Part shown: positions 9,624-17,970 of the stretch, in pieces
Layout: the number at the start of each line of letters is the position of its first letter
How positions within the stretch are numbered: position 1 is the stretch's first letter
Source of the DNA: Limnothrix sp. FACHB-406
Lineage (GTDB): Bacteria; Cyanobacteriota; Cyanobacteriia; CACIAM-69d
NCBI RefSeq assembly: GCF_014698235.1
Contig: NZ_JACJSP010000006.1
Span: 124,001-188,000, forward strand
Length of the DNA: 64,000 nucleotides
Reading direction: 5' to 3'
Position numbers and translations under genes: made by a program
Notes under the pieces: generated by a model
What the model saw: only the letters and a program-made list of their open reading frames with translations
Told to the model about the DNA's origin: nothing
The model's database searches: none

Positions 9624-10370
9624 TTAACTGCCCAGTTGGAACCAAAACGACACCAGATCATGCTTGCCTAAGGCAATCCGATCGCCCGGCCGCAGCCGAT
9701 GCCGATTGCCCGGAGCCAAAAACAACCCGTTGACATAGGTTCCATTAGCGCTGCCCGTATCCTCCAAGTAATGGGCATCGCCCTCCACTCGAATGTCCGC
9801 ATGGATCCGAGACACCACTTCCGCGTGGGGAAATCCTGAAACATCAATGTCCGGCGGTACGCGATCGTTGGGTTTACCCAAATGGATGAGACTGATCTGC
9901 TCCGGTAACATCACAACCGCGCCGCTATGAACATGCACCAATCGGGCGATCGTCCGCTGCAATTGCGTCACGGCTCCCGGAATGGGCGCTGCTTCGGGGG
10001 TGGCTCCCATCAAGGCCGTGGGCGGCTCGGCGGGATCGCCCAAAGACCCGATCGGCTCGATTTCGGGACTGACTGGAAACAGCGATGCCCCGATCGGCTG
10101 TGTGAGATCGGTGATCTCTTCGTCACTGTCGGGGTGTGCTGGCGGCGCTGGCAAGGGAGGCGGAGCCGCCACGGGGCTGGGGGCCGGCAAGGGCGCGATC
10201 GAGGGAGCCGCCTGAAGATTGTGACCACATTGCCCACAGAAGTTGGCATCACTCAGAACCGGCGCACCGCAACGGGGACAGCTTTGCAGAGTGGGAAGAG
10301 CCGTGAAGCAGGCTTCACAAGTTACTGCATCATCGGGGTTGGCGTGATTGCAATTAGGACAATTAACCAT
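9624..10370 (-). CDS. Zinc-ribbon and FHA domain protein
   Basis: A 248-residue protein with two N-terminal zinc ribbons (CPNCNH...CEACF, then CPRCGA...CGQCG, within about residues 3-55). A Pro/Ala-rich linker of about 100 residues follows, then a C-terminal FHA domain (about 150-245). The FHA core is intact: GFPHAEVVSRIHADIRVEG, then TGSANGTYVNG, with the Arg, Ser-Arg-His and Asn-Gly that contact phosphothreonine. It probably docks onto a Ser/Thr-phosphorylated partner; the kinase is not in this window. The ATG at 10370 is chosen, as it starts directly at the zinc ribbon. Confidence 0.86.
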   Translation of the reverse strand: MVNCPNCNHANPDDAVTCEACFTALPTLQSCPRCGAPVLSDANFCGQCGHNLQAAPSIAPLPAPSPVAAPPPLPAPPAHPDSDEEITDLTQPIGASLFPVSPEIEPIGSLGDPAEPPTALMGATPEAAPIPGAVTQLQRTIARLVHVHSGAVVMLPEQISLIHLGKPNDRVPPDIDVSGFPHAEVVSRIHADIRVEGDAHYLEDTGSANGTYVNGLFLAPGNRHRLRPGDRIALGKHDLVSFWFQLGS

Positions 10371-10507
10371 GGAGCCGATCGCGCCTGGGCGCTTGCAAAG
10401 GAGCAAAGGAACCAAAATTCAGTCGTTCAGTCAATTACGGACGAGTTCGGATGATTTCGGACTCCAGACCACCGGGCTTGACCGCTGATGAACCGATCAG
10501 CCAGCGC

Positions 10508-11389
10508 CTAGAACTCCAGTCGCTCTCCAGCCGATTGATCAAACAGCCACCACAGTTCCCCCGACACCGGGCGCACCAATCGGGCTGGATAGGTTTGGTC
10601 TAGCAAAGCCGCCAAGGTGGGATCGTCACAAGGTGCAAACACCTGGGCGATCGCGGGTTGCTTGCTTTCCCCCGAGACCAAGAAAATCGTACAGCTTGCC
10701 TGGTTCAACACCGGCACGGTCAGGGTAATGCGGGGATCGTCACCCCGATTGCCCACCGTCACCCACCGATCGCGCACGGCCAAGGCAGCGGTGTTGGGAA
10801 ACAAGGAAGCCGTATGTCCATCATCTCCCAAACCCAGCAACACCAGATCCAGGCTGGGAAAGTCTGCCTCTAGCCCCCACTGGTCGCAAAACAAGGCCCG
10901 CAATTGAGCCTCATACCGCGCCGCATCCTCCGCTGGGCTGGCTCCGTCGGTGGGCATGGGCCAACAGTTGACGGCGGGAATGGGCACCCGATCGAGCCAA
11001 GCCTCCCGGGCCATCCGCTGGTTACTGTCTGGGCTGGTGGGCGGCACATAGCGCTCATCTCCCCAAAAGATAAAGAGCTTTGACCAATCCAAATCCGCTT
11101 GAGCCAACTGTTCATAGAGTGGCTTAGGGGTGCTGCCGCCGGCCAGAGCCATGGTGCAACGGCCCGATCGCTTCAGGGCATGGTCAATTTGACTCAAAAC
11201 CACTTCCACAGCCCGCTCAATTAGCTCAGGGCGATCGGGCCAAATTTCCACCGTTGGCAGTTGGGCCGGAAGCGATTCAGCAGGAAATGGGAATGATGGA
11301 CTAGACGAATTCACCGACTCCGATCGGGCATCGGCCCCGGAAGCCGCATCCGTTGCCCCACTGGCAGGATCTGGGAACGCTGAGGTCAT
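10508..11389 (-). CDS. pgl: 6-phosphogluconolactonase
   Basis: Hydrolyses 6-phosphogluconolactone to 6-phosphogluconate in the oxidative pentose phosphate pathway, which cyanobacteria use in the dark. The family motifs are present: MALAGGSTPKPLYEQLA (substrate phosphate site), FWGDERYVPPTSPDSN and LVLLGLGDDGHTASLFP (active site). The 293-residue product has an unusual Ser/Ala/Pro-rich N-terminal extension of about 45 residues before LPTVEIWPD; the family is usually about 240. No better internal ATG fits, so either the extension is real or a downstream non-ATG start is used. Confidence 0.92.
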   Translation of the reverse strand: MTSAFPDPASGATDAASGADARSESVNSSSPSFPFPAESLPAQLPTVEIWPDRPELIERAVEVVLSQIDHALKRSGRCTMALAGGSTPKPLYEQLAQADLDWSKLFIFWGDERYVPPTSPDSNQRMAREAWLDRVPIPAVNCWPMPTDGASPAEDAARYEAQLRALFCDQWGLEADFPSLDLVLLGLGDDGHTASLFPNTAALAVRDRWVTVGNRGDDPRITLTVPVLNQASCTIFLVSGESKQPAIAQVFAPCDDPTLAALLDQTYPARLVRPVSGELWWLFDQSAGERLEF

Positions 11390-11842
11390 GATCGAAAAAT
11401 GCTAAAGACCCGAGCCGCCACCCGGCCCGGTCAACTCCCCTAGCCTAACCGATTGATCGGAAATTCAATAACAGCTAATCGAAAGACCCGCCCAAGATCC
11501 ACCAAAATTAAGATCCACCAAAGTTCGAAGCCAAAATTGGGAGCCAAAATTGGAAGTGTAAAATTTCATCGAAATCAGCGGGCGATTATCCTAAGTTGCT
11601 GAAACAATAGGGCACGGGAAAAGCCATGAAACGCTGACTTCAAATTTTGGCCGCAAACTTTGGCCGACCTTGGCTCAAAAACTTTGGCTGCAATTTTTGA
11701 TCTCATTCGATCTCAATCGTGGCTCGCAACCCATTGCGATCGCCCGTTGGCCTGGCGCAATGGTAGCCGGTTCGATCGCCTCCTGATTTGGCTGCCGGCT
11801 CTTGTAATTCCCTTCTGTAACAGCGCTTCCTAAGGACGCTCC
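11390..11842. other. Intergenic region upstream of the HpsJ-like pair
   Basis: A divergent spacer between pgl and the first HpsJ-like gene. It contains a short tandem duplication around 11528-11553 (a 13-bp GGGAGCCAAAATT-like unit) and ends with a good TAAGGA ribosome site before 11843. No other feature is apparent. Confidence 0.4.
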
Positions 11843-12655
11843 ATGACGACTAGTACACATTCCTCCCAGACTTCCGCCCCCATAGCGGCCGTTGTGCTGC
11901 AAATCGGGGGCGCAGTGGCGATCGCCCTTGGATTAATTGATTTCCTTTCCGTTGCCGTTCCATTCGATTTTGCCAACCGAGGCTGGGTGATTGACACCAC
12001 CCGCCAATTGATCGATCGGGGCATCGTGCCAGCCATGGGTGTCAGCCTCCTGTTTTGGGGCTTCTGGATTGAAATCAAATCCGGTGTCAGCCGGTCTTGG
12101 CGTAGGGGTGTGGGTGTTGCGACCCTGGCATTTTCGGCGCTGATGGGACTGTTGTTTTTGGTGATGGCCCCCACGCACCTACTGTCTGTGCGGGCCGAAG
12201 CCCAATCCACCCTCGCCGCCATTACCCGCCAATCGCGGGAAGCCGAAAAACAAATTGATACACCCGAATTTAAAAACAGTTTGCAGCGCCAGCAACAGGT
12301 TTTTCGGGAGCAGATGCAGTTTTTGCTGCAAGACGATGCTCGGTTTAATGAATTTATTAACAGCCCGCAGTTTGATGAACGCCAGAAGGAGTTCATGCGG
12401 CGGCTGAAGGCAAATCCGGCTGACTTGGAAACGGTGATTCGCCAGCGGGTGAATGATTTTCCCCTGCAATTGCTGGCCCGCATTCGATCGCGGCGGCAGG
12501 AGCTAGAAACCCGCGCCAGAACGACGGCCCTGCGGTTGGGCGTGCAAACAGGAACCAGCGGCATTGCCCTATCGGTGGCCTACCTGGCGATCGCCTGGTT
12601 AGGGCTGGGGGGATCGGGTGGTCGCCCTGCCCCGCGCCGCCGTCGATCGGCTTAA
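11843..12655 (+). CDS. HpsJ-like membrane protein, copy 1
   Basis: A 270-residue integral membrane protein. It has hydrophobic segments near residues 14-38, 58-76 and 90-108, a long helical, charged region (about 115-235, rich in Gln, Glu and Arg) and a final segment near 240-260 with an Arg-rich tail. The layout and the motif RGIVPAMG resemble HpsJ, a protein of the hormogonium polysaccharide system, and related cyanobacterial proteins. It has a TAAGGA ribosome site seven bases before the ATG. The next gene is its paralogue and a glycosyltransferase follows, which supports a role in exopolysaccharide production. The family call is from memory. Confidence 0.65.
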   Translation: MTTSTHSSQTSAPIAAVVLQIGGAVAIALGLIDFLSVAVPFDFANRGWVIDTTRQLIDRGIVPAMGVSLLFWGFWIEIKSGVSRSWRRGVGVATLAFSALMGLLFLVMAPTHLLSVRAEAQSTLAAITRQSREAEKQIDTPEFKNSLQRQQQVFREQMQFLLQDDARFNEFINSPQFDERQKEFMRRLKANPADLETVIRQRVNDFPLQLLARIRSRRQELETRARTTALRLGVQTGTSGIALSVAYLAIAWLGLGGSGGRPAPRRRRSA

Positions 12656-12667
12656 GTTCGCCTTCGG

Positions 12668-12719
12668 TTCGACCCAATATTTCGACTCAATGTTTCGACT
12701 TAACATTTCGACCCAATAT
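12668..12719. repeat. Four tandem 13-bp repeats between the HpsJ-like paralogues
   Basis: Four consecutive units of the form TTCGACYYAAYRT (12668-12680, 12681-12693, 12694-12706, 12707-12719); the first and last are identical. They start 12 bp after the stop of the first HpsJ-like gene. Confidence 0.88.
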
Positions 12720-12828
12720 TTCAATGCGAACCTCAATCTTTTGACCCTTGTTTTGGCTCTTTTTCGCCCTTCTTGACCATTCCGATCCAGACGTTCTGCG
12801 TAACCCGAGAGTTTGAGAGTTTAAGACT

Positions 12829-13602
12829 ATGACGAAAGCTGGTAAACGCCCCTCGCCCCCTTTGGCCGCCCTGATCGCCATTGTGGTTGGAACCGTGTTG
12901 GTCATTTCCTCGCTGCTGGACTATTTAATTCTGATCTTCCCGCCGGATTTGCAAAATCCTCAATGGTTGCTCAACACTATTTCTGAAATTGTGGGCCGCG
13001 GCATTGTGCCCATGGTTGGAATTTGCTTCCTGTTTGCGGGGCTGTGGATGAATTCCCGATCGGGCTTGCCCTCCGCCAAGAAAACATCGCTGATGAATCC
13101 TCGGCTTTGGGTTTTGATTTTGTCGAGCGCCTTGGGTGTGTTGTTCCTGGTGCTATCACCGATTTACATCAACGGCGTGAACAAGGCCAGCGCCAAGGAA
13201 GTGGAAAACATCGAAGCTCAAGCCAAGGCCGCCCTGGATCAGCTAGGAGAACCGGCGGAGCAATTTCGCGATCGGCTGAAAACCCTGCTGAAAAATCCCC
13301 AAGAACTCGATCGGTTGATCAAGAGCGGTCAAGTGCCGCCGCAAGTGGTGCAACAACTGGAACAGGCGCGATCGAACCCGGCCGTTTTGGATTCTCAATT
13401 CAACCAATTCAAGCAAGAACGGCAACAGGAGATTGACAAGCGGAAGACCGAGCTTGTGCAGCGCACCAAAACCGGCTCCATGAAAACCACCCTCCGCACA
13501 GGTCTCAGCAGCCTGGTTTTGGGTGTCGGTTATTTGTTCATGAGCTGGATGGGCTACACGAAACGCGGCTCCCGCGCACGTCCGGCCAGCCGAGCCAGCT
13601 AG
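12829..13602 (+). CDS. HpsJ-like membrane protein, copy 2
   Basis: A 257-residue paralogue of the preceding gene with the same plan: three N-terminal hydrophobic segments (about residues 10-35, 54-72 and 87-105), a charged helical region (about 110-220) and one C-terminal hydrophobic segment before a basic tail. Shared residues include D-x-L in the first segment, RGIVP and LFLV-SP at the end of the third. The two genes are 173 bp apart with tandem repeats between them, which fits an old local duplication. Function is inferred only from the HpsJ resemblance and from the glycosyltransferase downstream. Confidence 0.65.
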   Translation: MTKAGKRPSPPLAALIAIVVGTVLVISSLLDYLILIFPPDLQNPQWLLNTISEIVGRGIVPMVGICFLFAGLWMNSRSGLPSAKKTSLMNPRLWVLILSSALGVLFLVLSPIYINGVNKASAKEVENIEAQAKAALDQLGEPAEQFRDRLKTLLKNPQELDRLIKSGQVPPQVVQQLEQARSNPAVLDSQFNQFKQERQQEIDKRKTELVQRTKTGSMKTTLRTGLSSLVLGVGYLFMSWMGYTKRGSRARPASRAS

Positions 13603-13955
13603 GGCAATCTTTGGACTGGCTTAACTGACCGGCTTAACTGACCGGCTCGCCTCGCTCATTGGATTCAGTTTGAATTCAGTTCAGGTTGATTTTGAATTGG
13701 AGAGAGTGGATTGGAGATTGATCGCGACTTGAACACCGCGATCAATCTTCCACAAGCGGCCAGCCTGATCATGATCCACCCCACTTACAGACCAACTTAC
13801 AGACAAAGCCGACTTCGCCACGCCATAACAGGAAGCATCCTGATTGCAGTACTCGTTAGCGAATTACAGCAATTGTTGGGAAAGTCATAACGGAATTAAC
13901 GGTGCATCGACTCGATCGGCCATCACCGCTCGATCGCCCACCGATTCAAATCACC
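13603..13955. other. Intergenic region with short tandem and dispersed repeats
   Basis: This contains a 13-bp tandem duplication (GGCTTAACTGACC, 13618-13643). It also contains an 87-bp segment (13806-13892) that is about 70% identical by eye to 46030-46117. No ORF of note. Confidence 0.45.
13806..13892. repeat. Degenerate dispersed repeat, copy A
   Basis: Hand alignment to 46030-46117 gives about 70% identity over 87 bp without large gaps. The best-conserved blocks are GACTTCGCC, CAGGAAGC and TCCTGATTGC. Both copies lie on the plus strand upstream of plus-strand genes (64 and 109 bp before the start codons). Origin unknown; an old mobile-element remnant is possible. Confidence 0.5.
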
Positions 13956-14831
13956 ATGTTTTCGATCTATATCCTCACCCACAACGAAGAAATCGATATT
14001 GCAGATTGCATCGAGTCTGCATTGCTGTCCGACGACATCATCGTCGTTGACTCCCTCAGCACCGATCGCACCGTGGAAATCGTGCAAGACTACGCCCAGC
14101 GATCGCCCGTGCGGTTGGTGCAACATGCCTTTGAAAGCCACGGCAAACAGCGCACCTGGATGCTCGATCACATTCCCACGCGCCATGACTGGGTTTACAT
14201 CCTGGAAGCCGACGAACGGATGACCCCTGAACTCTTTCAGGAATGTTGCCAAACCATCCAACGGGCCCACCATGAGGCCTACTACGTGGCCGAGCGGGTG
14301 ATGTTCATGGGGCAATGGATTCGCCGCAGCACCCAATATCCCCGCTACCAATTACGACTGTTTCGGAAAGATGCCGTCCGGTTTGATGACTACGGCCACA
14401 CGGAGCGGGAGGTGGTGCAAGGAACCACGGGTTTTTTACAAGAAACCTATCCCCACTTCACTTGCAGCAAGGGCCTGAGCCGCTGGCTGGATAAGCACAA
14501 CCGCTACTCCACCGATGAGGCCCAGGAAACCTTGGCCCAACTGACGCGGGGCAACGTGTCTTGGCGCGACTTATTTTTCGGTAAAACGGAGGTGGCAAGG
14601 CGGCGGGCCCTCAAGAATTTGTCCCTGCGGTTGCCCTGTCGCCCCCTGGTGCGATTTGTGTATATGTATTTTGTGCTGGGGGGCTGTTTGGATGGACGCG
14701 GGGGATTTGCCTGGTGTGTGCTCCAGAGTTTTTACGAGTACCTGATTGTGCTGAAGGCTTGGGAGATGCGCTATGGCACAACCACATCCCGATCGACCCC
14801 GCGCCTAGGCAAGAAATTACGCAAAAAATAG
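13956..14831 (+). CDS. Family 2 glycosyltransferase
   Basis: A 291-residue GT-A fold glycosyltransferase that transfers sugars from nucleotide sugars during polysaccharide or lipopolysaccharide synthesis. It begins with IYILTHNEEIDIADCIES and DDIIVVDSLSTDRT, the nucleotide-binding part, and has EADERMTPEL as the DxD-like metal site. The C-terminal part (KHNRYSTDEA, KTEVARRRALKNL, LVRFVYMYFVLGGCLDGRGGF) matches the WaaE/KdtX-like subgroup, with an amphipathic or membrane-touching helix. The ATG at 13956 starts directly at the catalytic domain. The HpsJ-like genes upstream suggest an exopolysaccharide role. The sugar donor cannot be told from the sequence. Confidence 0.88.
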   Translation: MFSIYILTHNEEIDIADCIESALLSDDIIVVDSLSTDRTVEIVQDYAQRSPVRLVQHAFESHGKQRTWMLDHIPTRHDWVYILEADERMTPELFQECCQTIQRAHHEAYYVAERVMFMGQWIRRSTQYPRYQLRLFRKDAVRFDDYGHTEREVVQGTTGFLQETYPHFTCSKGLSRWLDKHNRYSTDEAQETLAQLTRGNVSWRDLFFGKTEVARRRALKNLSLRLPCRPLVRFVYMYFVLGGCLDGRGGFAWCVLQSFYEYLIVLKAWEMRYGTTTSRSTPRLGKKLRKK

Positions 14832-15052
14832 GGTTAGTCAACGGCTCTCAGCGGCCAGCCTGTGAGCAGCCGGCCTGTCAGCAGCCGATCGCCCAGCAGC
14901 AGACTCGGGGTCGATCGCCTGGATCAGCACCAAACTGATGCCCGATTCAATTCCCGGCAAATTCCCAAAAATCACGAATCCGGCGCTCGGGCAATGGCAG
15001 AATGGTGAAACGGCGGTTGCGGCCCCCTTGCCCCTGCCCAAGTCCTAAAGCA

Positions 15053-17119
15053 ATGTCTGAAACGGATCGCATGGAAGGCGCTCCTCCTGTGGGTTCTTCA
15101 ATCAATCGTGCCCGCCGTTCCAGATCCTCGAAGCGGGCGGGTGGGCCTCAGCGGTTGGCTGGGGTCAAAACCGCGTCAATTCTGGATCTGCTGTTGGGCC
15201 AATTGCCGCAACTGCGCACCCAAAGCTATTTCAAAGCATCCCTGACGGCCCTTTCCCACGCGATCGAGGATTTGGTGTTGGCGGGGCCGGGCGATCGCCC
15301 CTTAGTGATTGCCAGCTTTCAGCGAGAACGGTTCTATCGTCAGGAAGCCCGCCGCTACCATCGGATTGCGCACCAGAGCGATCGGGTTTATGTGCTCTCG
15401 GCCCCGGAGGCGGAGTTTCGCAGTGCTTCGGGGGAATACGAAACGGTGGCCTTTGAACCCACCGATGCGTTGGCCAACGAGTGGCACTTGGTGGTGTTGG
15501 GCGATCGGTATGCGGCCTGTTTGATCTGTGCGGAGCGCCAGGGCGGTGAGTCCCAGGCCGATCGGGCCGGCAGCTTTGGGGCAGATGATCGGGTGCGGCG
15601 GTTTGAGGGGGTCTGGACGTTCGATCGACAGGCCACCCAAGTGGCCGCCAGCCTCTTGTTGGAGCGAATTCGCACCTACCGCCCCGAGTTGGGTGACAAG
15701 ATCGATCGCACCCTGGCCGAGTTTTCCGAAGGTGGCGGCCCCACCCTGCCCGAAATTGACCCGGAACCCTTTGCCCACCGGCTCGTTACCTATCTGCAAG
15801 CGGGGCAATACAAGCTTCTGAAAGCCTATCGCTCCATTTCCACCCAAGAGCGCAAGGAGCGGTTAATTAACCTGATCACCTCAGCCATCCGCCAATCTTT
15901 GGATCCTTCAGAGGTGATGGGGGTGGCCGTGCGCCAATTGGGCCAAGCTCTCCGCTCTTGTCGCTGCATTGCTTACCGCTGCAAGGACGGAGATGCTACG
16001 GCCACGGTGCAGTATGAAATGTTGGGAGCCGCTGTGCCCTCCCTGTTGGGACAATCCTGGCCGCTGATTAGTCAGGACTGTTTTCAATCGGCCCTTCAGA
16101 ACCATGGCGGAGTTTGCGTTCTGGATTTGAATGAGGAACCCCAACCGGGCTTGGTGCAGGCGATCGCGGAACAGTATGCGATCGCCTCCTGGTCGATCGT
16201 GCCCGTGTGCTATCGGGACAAACTGTTGGGGGCGATCGAACTGCATCACTGCGGGAGTTTGCCGCGCCTTTGGTCTGCCGATGAAACGGGGTTGATGGAT
16301 GCGGTTGCCACTCAGTTGGGTGCGGCCCTGATGCAGGCCCAAACCTACGCCGATCTCGAAGATCTCAATCAGCAACTGGAAGCGCTCGATCGGACCCGTA
16401 GCAACCTGATTGCGATCACCGGCCACGAACTGCGCACGCCCCTTTCCACGATCCAGGTTTGCCTTGAAAGCTTGGCCTCGGAACCGGATATGCCCCTGGA
16501 ATTGCGCCAAGTGATGTTGGATACGGCCTTGGGCGATGCGGAGCGAATGCGCGTGCTGGTGCAGGATTTTCTCACCTTGTCTCACCTGGAAAGCGGGCGC
16601 GTTAATTGGAACCTGGAAGCCTTGCCGCTCACGGAATGTGTGGAACTGGCCCTCAGCAGTGTTCGGGCCCGCGTGCCCCGCGATCGACTGCCCCGCATTG
16701 CCTCGCAAGTGTCTGAAGCGTTGCCCCCCGTGCGGGCCGATGGGGAATGGTTGGTAGAAGTGCTGTCCAAGCTGCTGGACAATGCCTGTAAGTTCACCCA
16801 GCCCGAAGGAGCCGTGACCATTGAGGCGGGCCCCACCCCGGACGGGGCGATCGAGGTGGTGATCACGGACACGGGGCGCGGCATTGAACCGAACCGCCTG
16901 GAAACCGTGTTCGATCGGTTCTATCAAGAGGAAGGCTCCCTCCGGCGCACCGTGGGCGGAACCGGCCTGGGTTTGGCGATCTGTCGGCAAATTATCCTCG
17001 GTCTGGGCGGGCAAATTTGGGCCGAGTCAGACGGCAAAGATCGCGGCAGCCAATTCCACTTCACAATCCCAGTTTTTGAGGGCGATCGACCCAGTTCTCT
17101 CAGCGACTTGATCGGTTAA
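15053..17119 (+). CDS. DICT-GAF sensor histidine kinase
   Basis: A soluble two-component histidine kinase of about 688 residues. The N-terminal third (about residues 35-260, SILDLLLGQLPQLRTQSYFKASLTALSHAIEDL and what follows) fits the DICT sensory domain found with cyanobacterial kinases and diguanylate cyclases. A GAF domain follows (about 275-430). The catalytic core is intact: H-box ITGHELRTPLSTIQ, N-box DNACKF, G1 DTGRGIE and G2 GGTGLGLAI. No membrane helix is seen. The start is uncertain: ATG 15002 is also in frame but adds a proline- and arginine-rich stretch. No response regulator is adjacent, so it is an orphan kinase. Confidence 0.85.
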   Translation: MSETDRMEGAPPVGSSINRARRSRSSKRAGGPQRLAGVKTASILDLLLGQLPQLRTQSYFKASLTALSHAIEDLVLAGPGDRPLVIASFQRERFYRQEARRYHRIAHQSDRVYVLSAPEAEFRSASGEYETVAFEPTDALANEWHLVVLGDRYAACLICAERQGGESQADRAGSFGADDRVRRFEGVWTFDRQATQVAASLLLERIRTYRPELGDKIDRTLAEFSEGGGPTLPEIDPEPFAHRLVTYLQAGQYKLLKAYRSISTQERKERLINLITSAIRQSLDPSEVMGVAVRQLGQALRSCRCIAYRCKDGDATATVQYEMLGAAVPSLLGQSWPLISQDCFQSALQNHGGVCVLDLNEEPQPGLVQAIAEQYAIASWSIVPVCYRDKLLGAIELHHCGSLPRLWSADETGLMDAVATQLGAALMQAQTYADLEDLNQQLEALDRTRSNLIAITGHELRTPLSTIQVCLESLASEPDMPLELRQVMLDTALGDAERMRVLVQDFLTLSHLESGRVNWNLEALPLTECVELALSSVRARVPRDRLPRIASQVSEALPPVRADGEWLVEVLSKLLDNACKFTQPEGAVTIEAGPTPDGAIEVVITDTGRGIEPNRLETVFDRFYQEEGSLRRTVGGTGLGLAICRQIILGLGGQIWAESDGKDRGSQFHFTIPVFEGDRPSSLSDLIG

Positions 17120-17266
17120 TTATGGGGACTGGAGAGATATTTTTGCTAAGAAAAATTGCTTTAGGCGGTTAAAGTTTTTGAGCAATGCAGCCTTTACTTA
17201 AAACAATTAGCCTATCATCTCACAGGTAATATCAAGGTCAAAACCAATCAACAAAAGGAAATGATC

Positions 17267-17605
17267 ATGAGTCCAGTGAAAGTCTATATCGTTGATGAAG
17301 GTGATGTTATCCGTCAAGAGGAGGGCAAGTTACCCTTCATTGGTGAACAAACTTGTCTTGCGACTGACCTGAAAGATGTCGTTCTCAAACAGGTTTTCAG
17401 GTACGGTGAAACAGATGCGCGTCATCAAATTTTCTCCCAAGGTATTGAATGTGTAATTTTGCGTCCTGGCGATAAAAGCTGGTTATCAGGCAAATTACGC
17501 TTCGTCTTGGAGCTACACTTGGATCTACCCCAGGAGATTGATTCAGAAGTAGAGACCAATCAGTCATCTTCACTCGATGAACTTTGTCGTTTAGCCAATG
17601 GTTAA
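17267..17605 (+). CDS. KGK domain protein, copy 1
   Basis: A 112-residue protein with the layout of the cyanobacterial KGK family: a short N-terminal strand, EEGKLPFIGEQTC, a variable centre, then GIECVILRPGDKSWLSGKLRFVLEL and an acidic tail ending in LDELCRLANG. The family function is not known. In this copy the namesake Lys-Gly-Lys is Glu-Gly-Lys. The ATG at 17267 lies seven bases after AAGGA; ATG 17261 is too close to it. The gene is five bases upstream of a paralogue and sits in a stretch clearly AT-richer than its neighbours. Confidence 0.8.
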   Translation: MSPVKVYIVDEGDVIRQEEGKLPFIGEQTCLATDLKDVVLKQVFRYGETDARHQIFSQGIECVILRPGDKSWLSGKLRFVLELHLDLPQEIDSEVETNQSSSLDELCRLANG

Positions 17606-17610
17606 TTCTT

Positions 17611-17961
17611 ATGACTTCTGAAGAAAAGTTGCCAGAATCACACAGATTGTATCGACTAGACAATGGCGATATTTTGCGAGTCGATAAAGGGAAATTGCCT
17701 TTCGTTGGCGGTAACACTTGCCTAATTGAAGATCTATTAATTTCTCAAAGAAACCGATTCTCTGGGGATTGCCCAGAGTGGAAGATTTTCAAGGATGGAT
17801 TTGAATGCAGAATTCTGCGGCCAGGTTCTAAAAACTGGGTGAGCGGAAAAGTCAGGTTCTATTTGGAAATTTCAACCAATACAGACAATGTGCCGCAGCT
17901 CACAGAGGATGAACCTGATGAGTCGCCACTTGATGCAATTCGCAAGTTGGCTGACGAGTAG
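17611..17961 (+). CDS. KGK domain protein, copy 2
   Basis: A 116-residue paralogue of the preceding gene, with the KGK motif complete (VDKGKLPFVGGNTC) and the second block conserved (GFECRILRPGSKNWVSGKVRFYLE). The ATG at 17611 is five bases after the stop of copy 1, so the two are surely co-transcribed. An upstream in-frame start (17584) would overlap copy 1 and adds no family sequence. It ends nine bases before the convergent LCP gene. The two copies differ enough to suggest an old duplication or separate roles. Confidence 0.8.
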   Translation: MTSEEKLPESHRLYRLDNGDILRVDKGKLPFVGGNTCLIEDLLISQRNRFSGDCPEWKIFKDGFECRILRPGSKNWVSGKVRFYLEISTNTDNVPQLTEDEPDESPLDAIRKLADE

Positions 17962-17970
17962 CGCTCAACA

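Noticed and set aside
12668-12719. CRISPR array
   Set aside because: 13-bp units directly abutting each other with no spacers.
15908-17014. 368-codon frame antisense to the DICT-GAF kinase
   Set aside because: The plus strand encodes clear H, N, G1 and G2 kinase boxes. The antisense frame has no recognisable domain.
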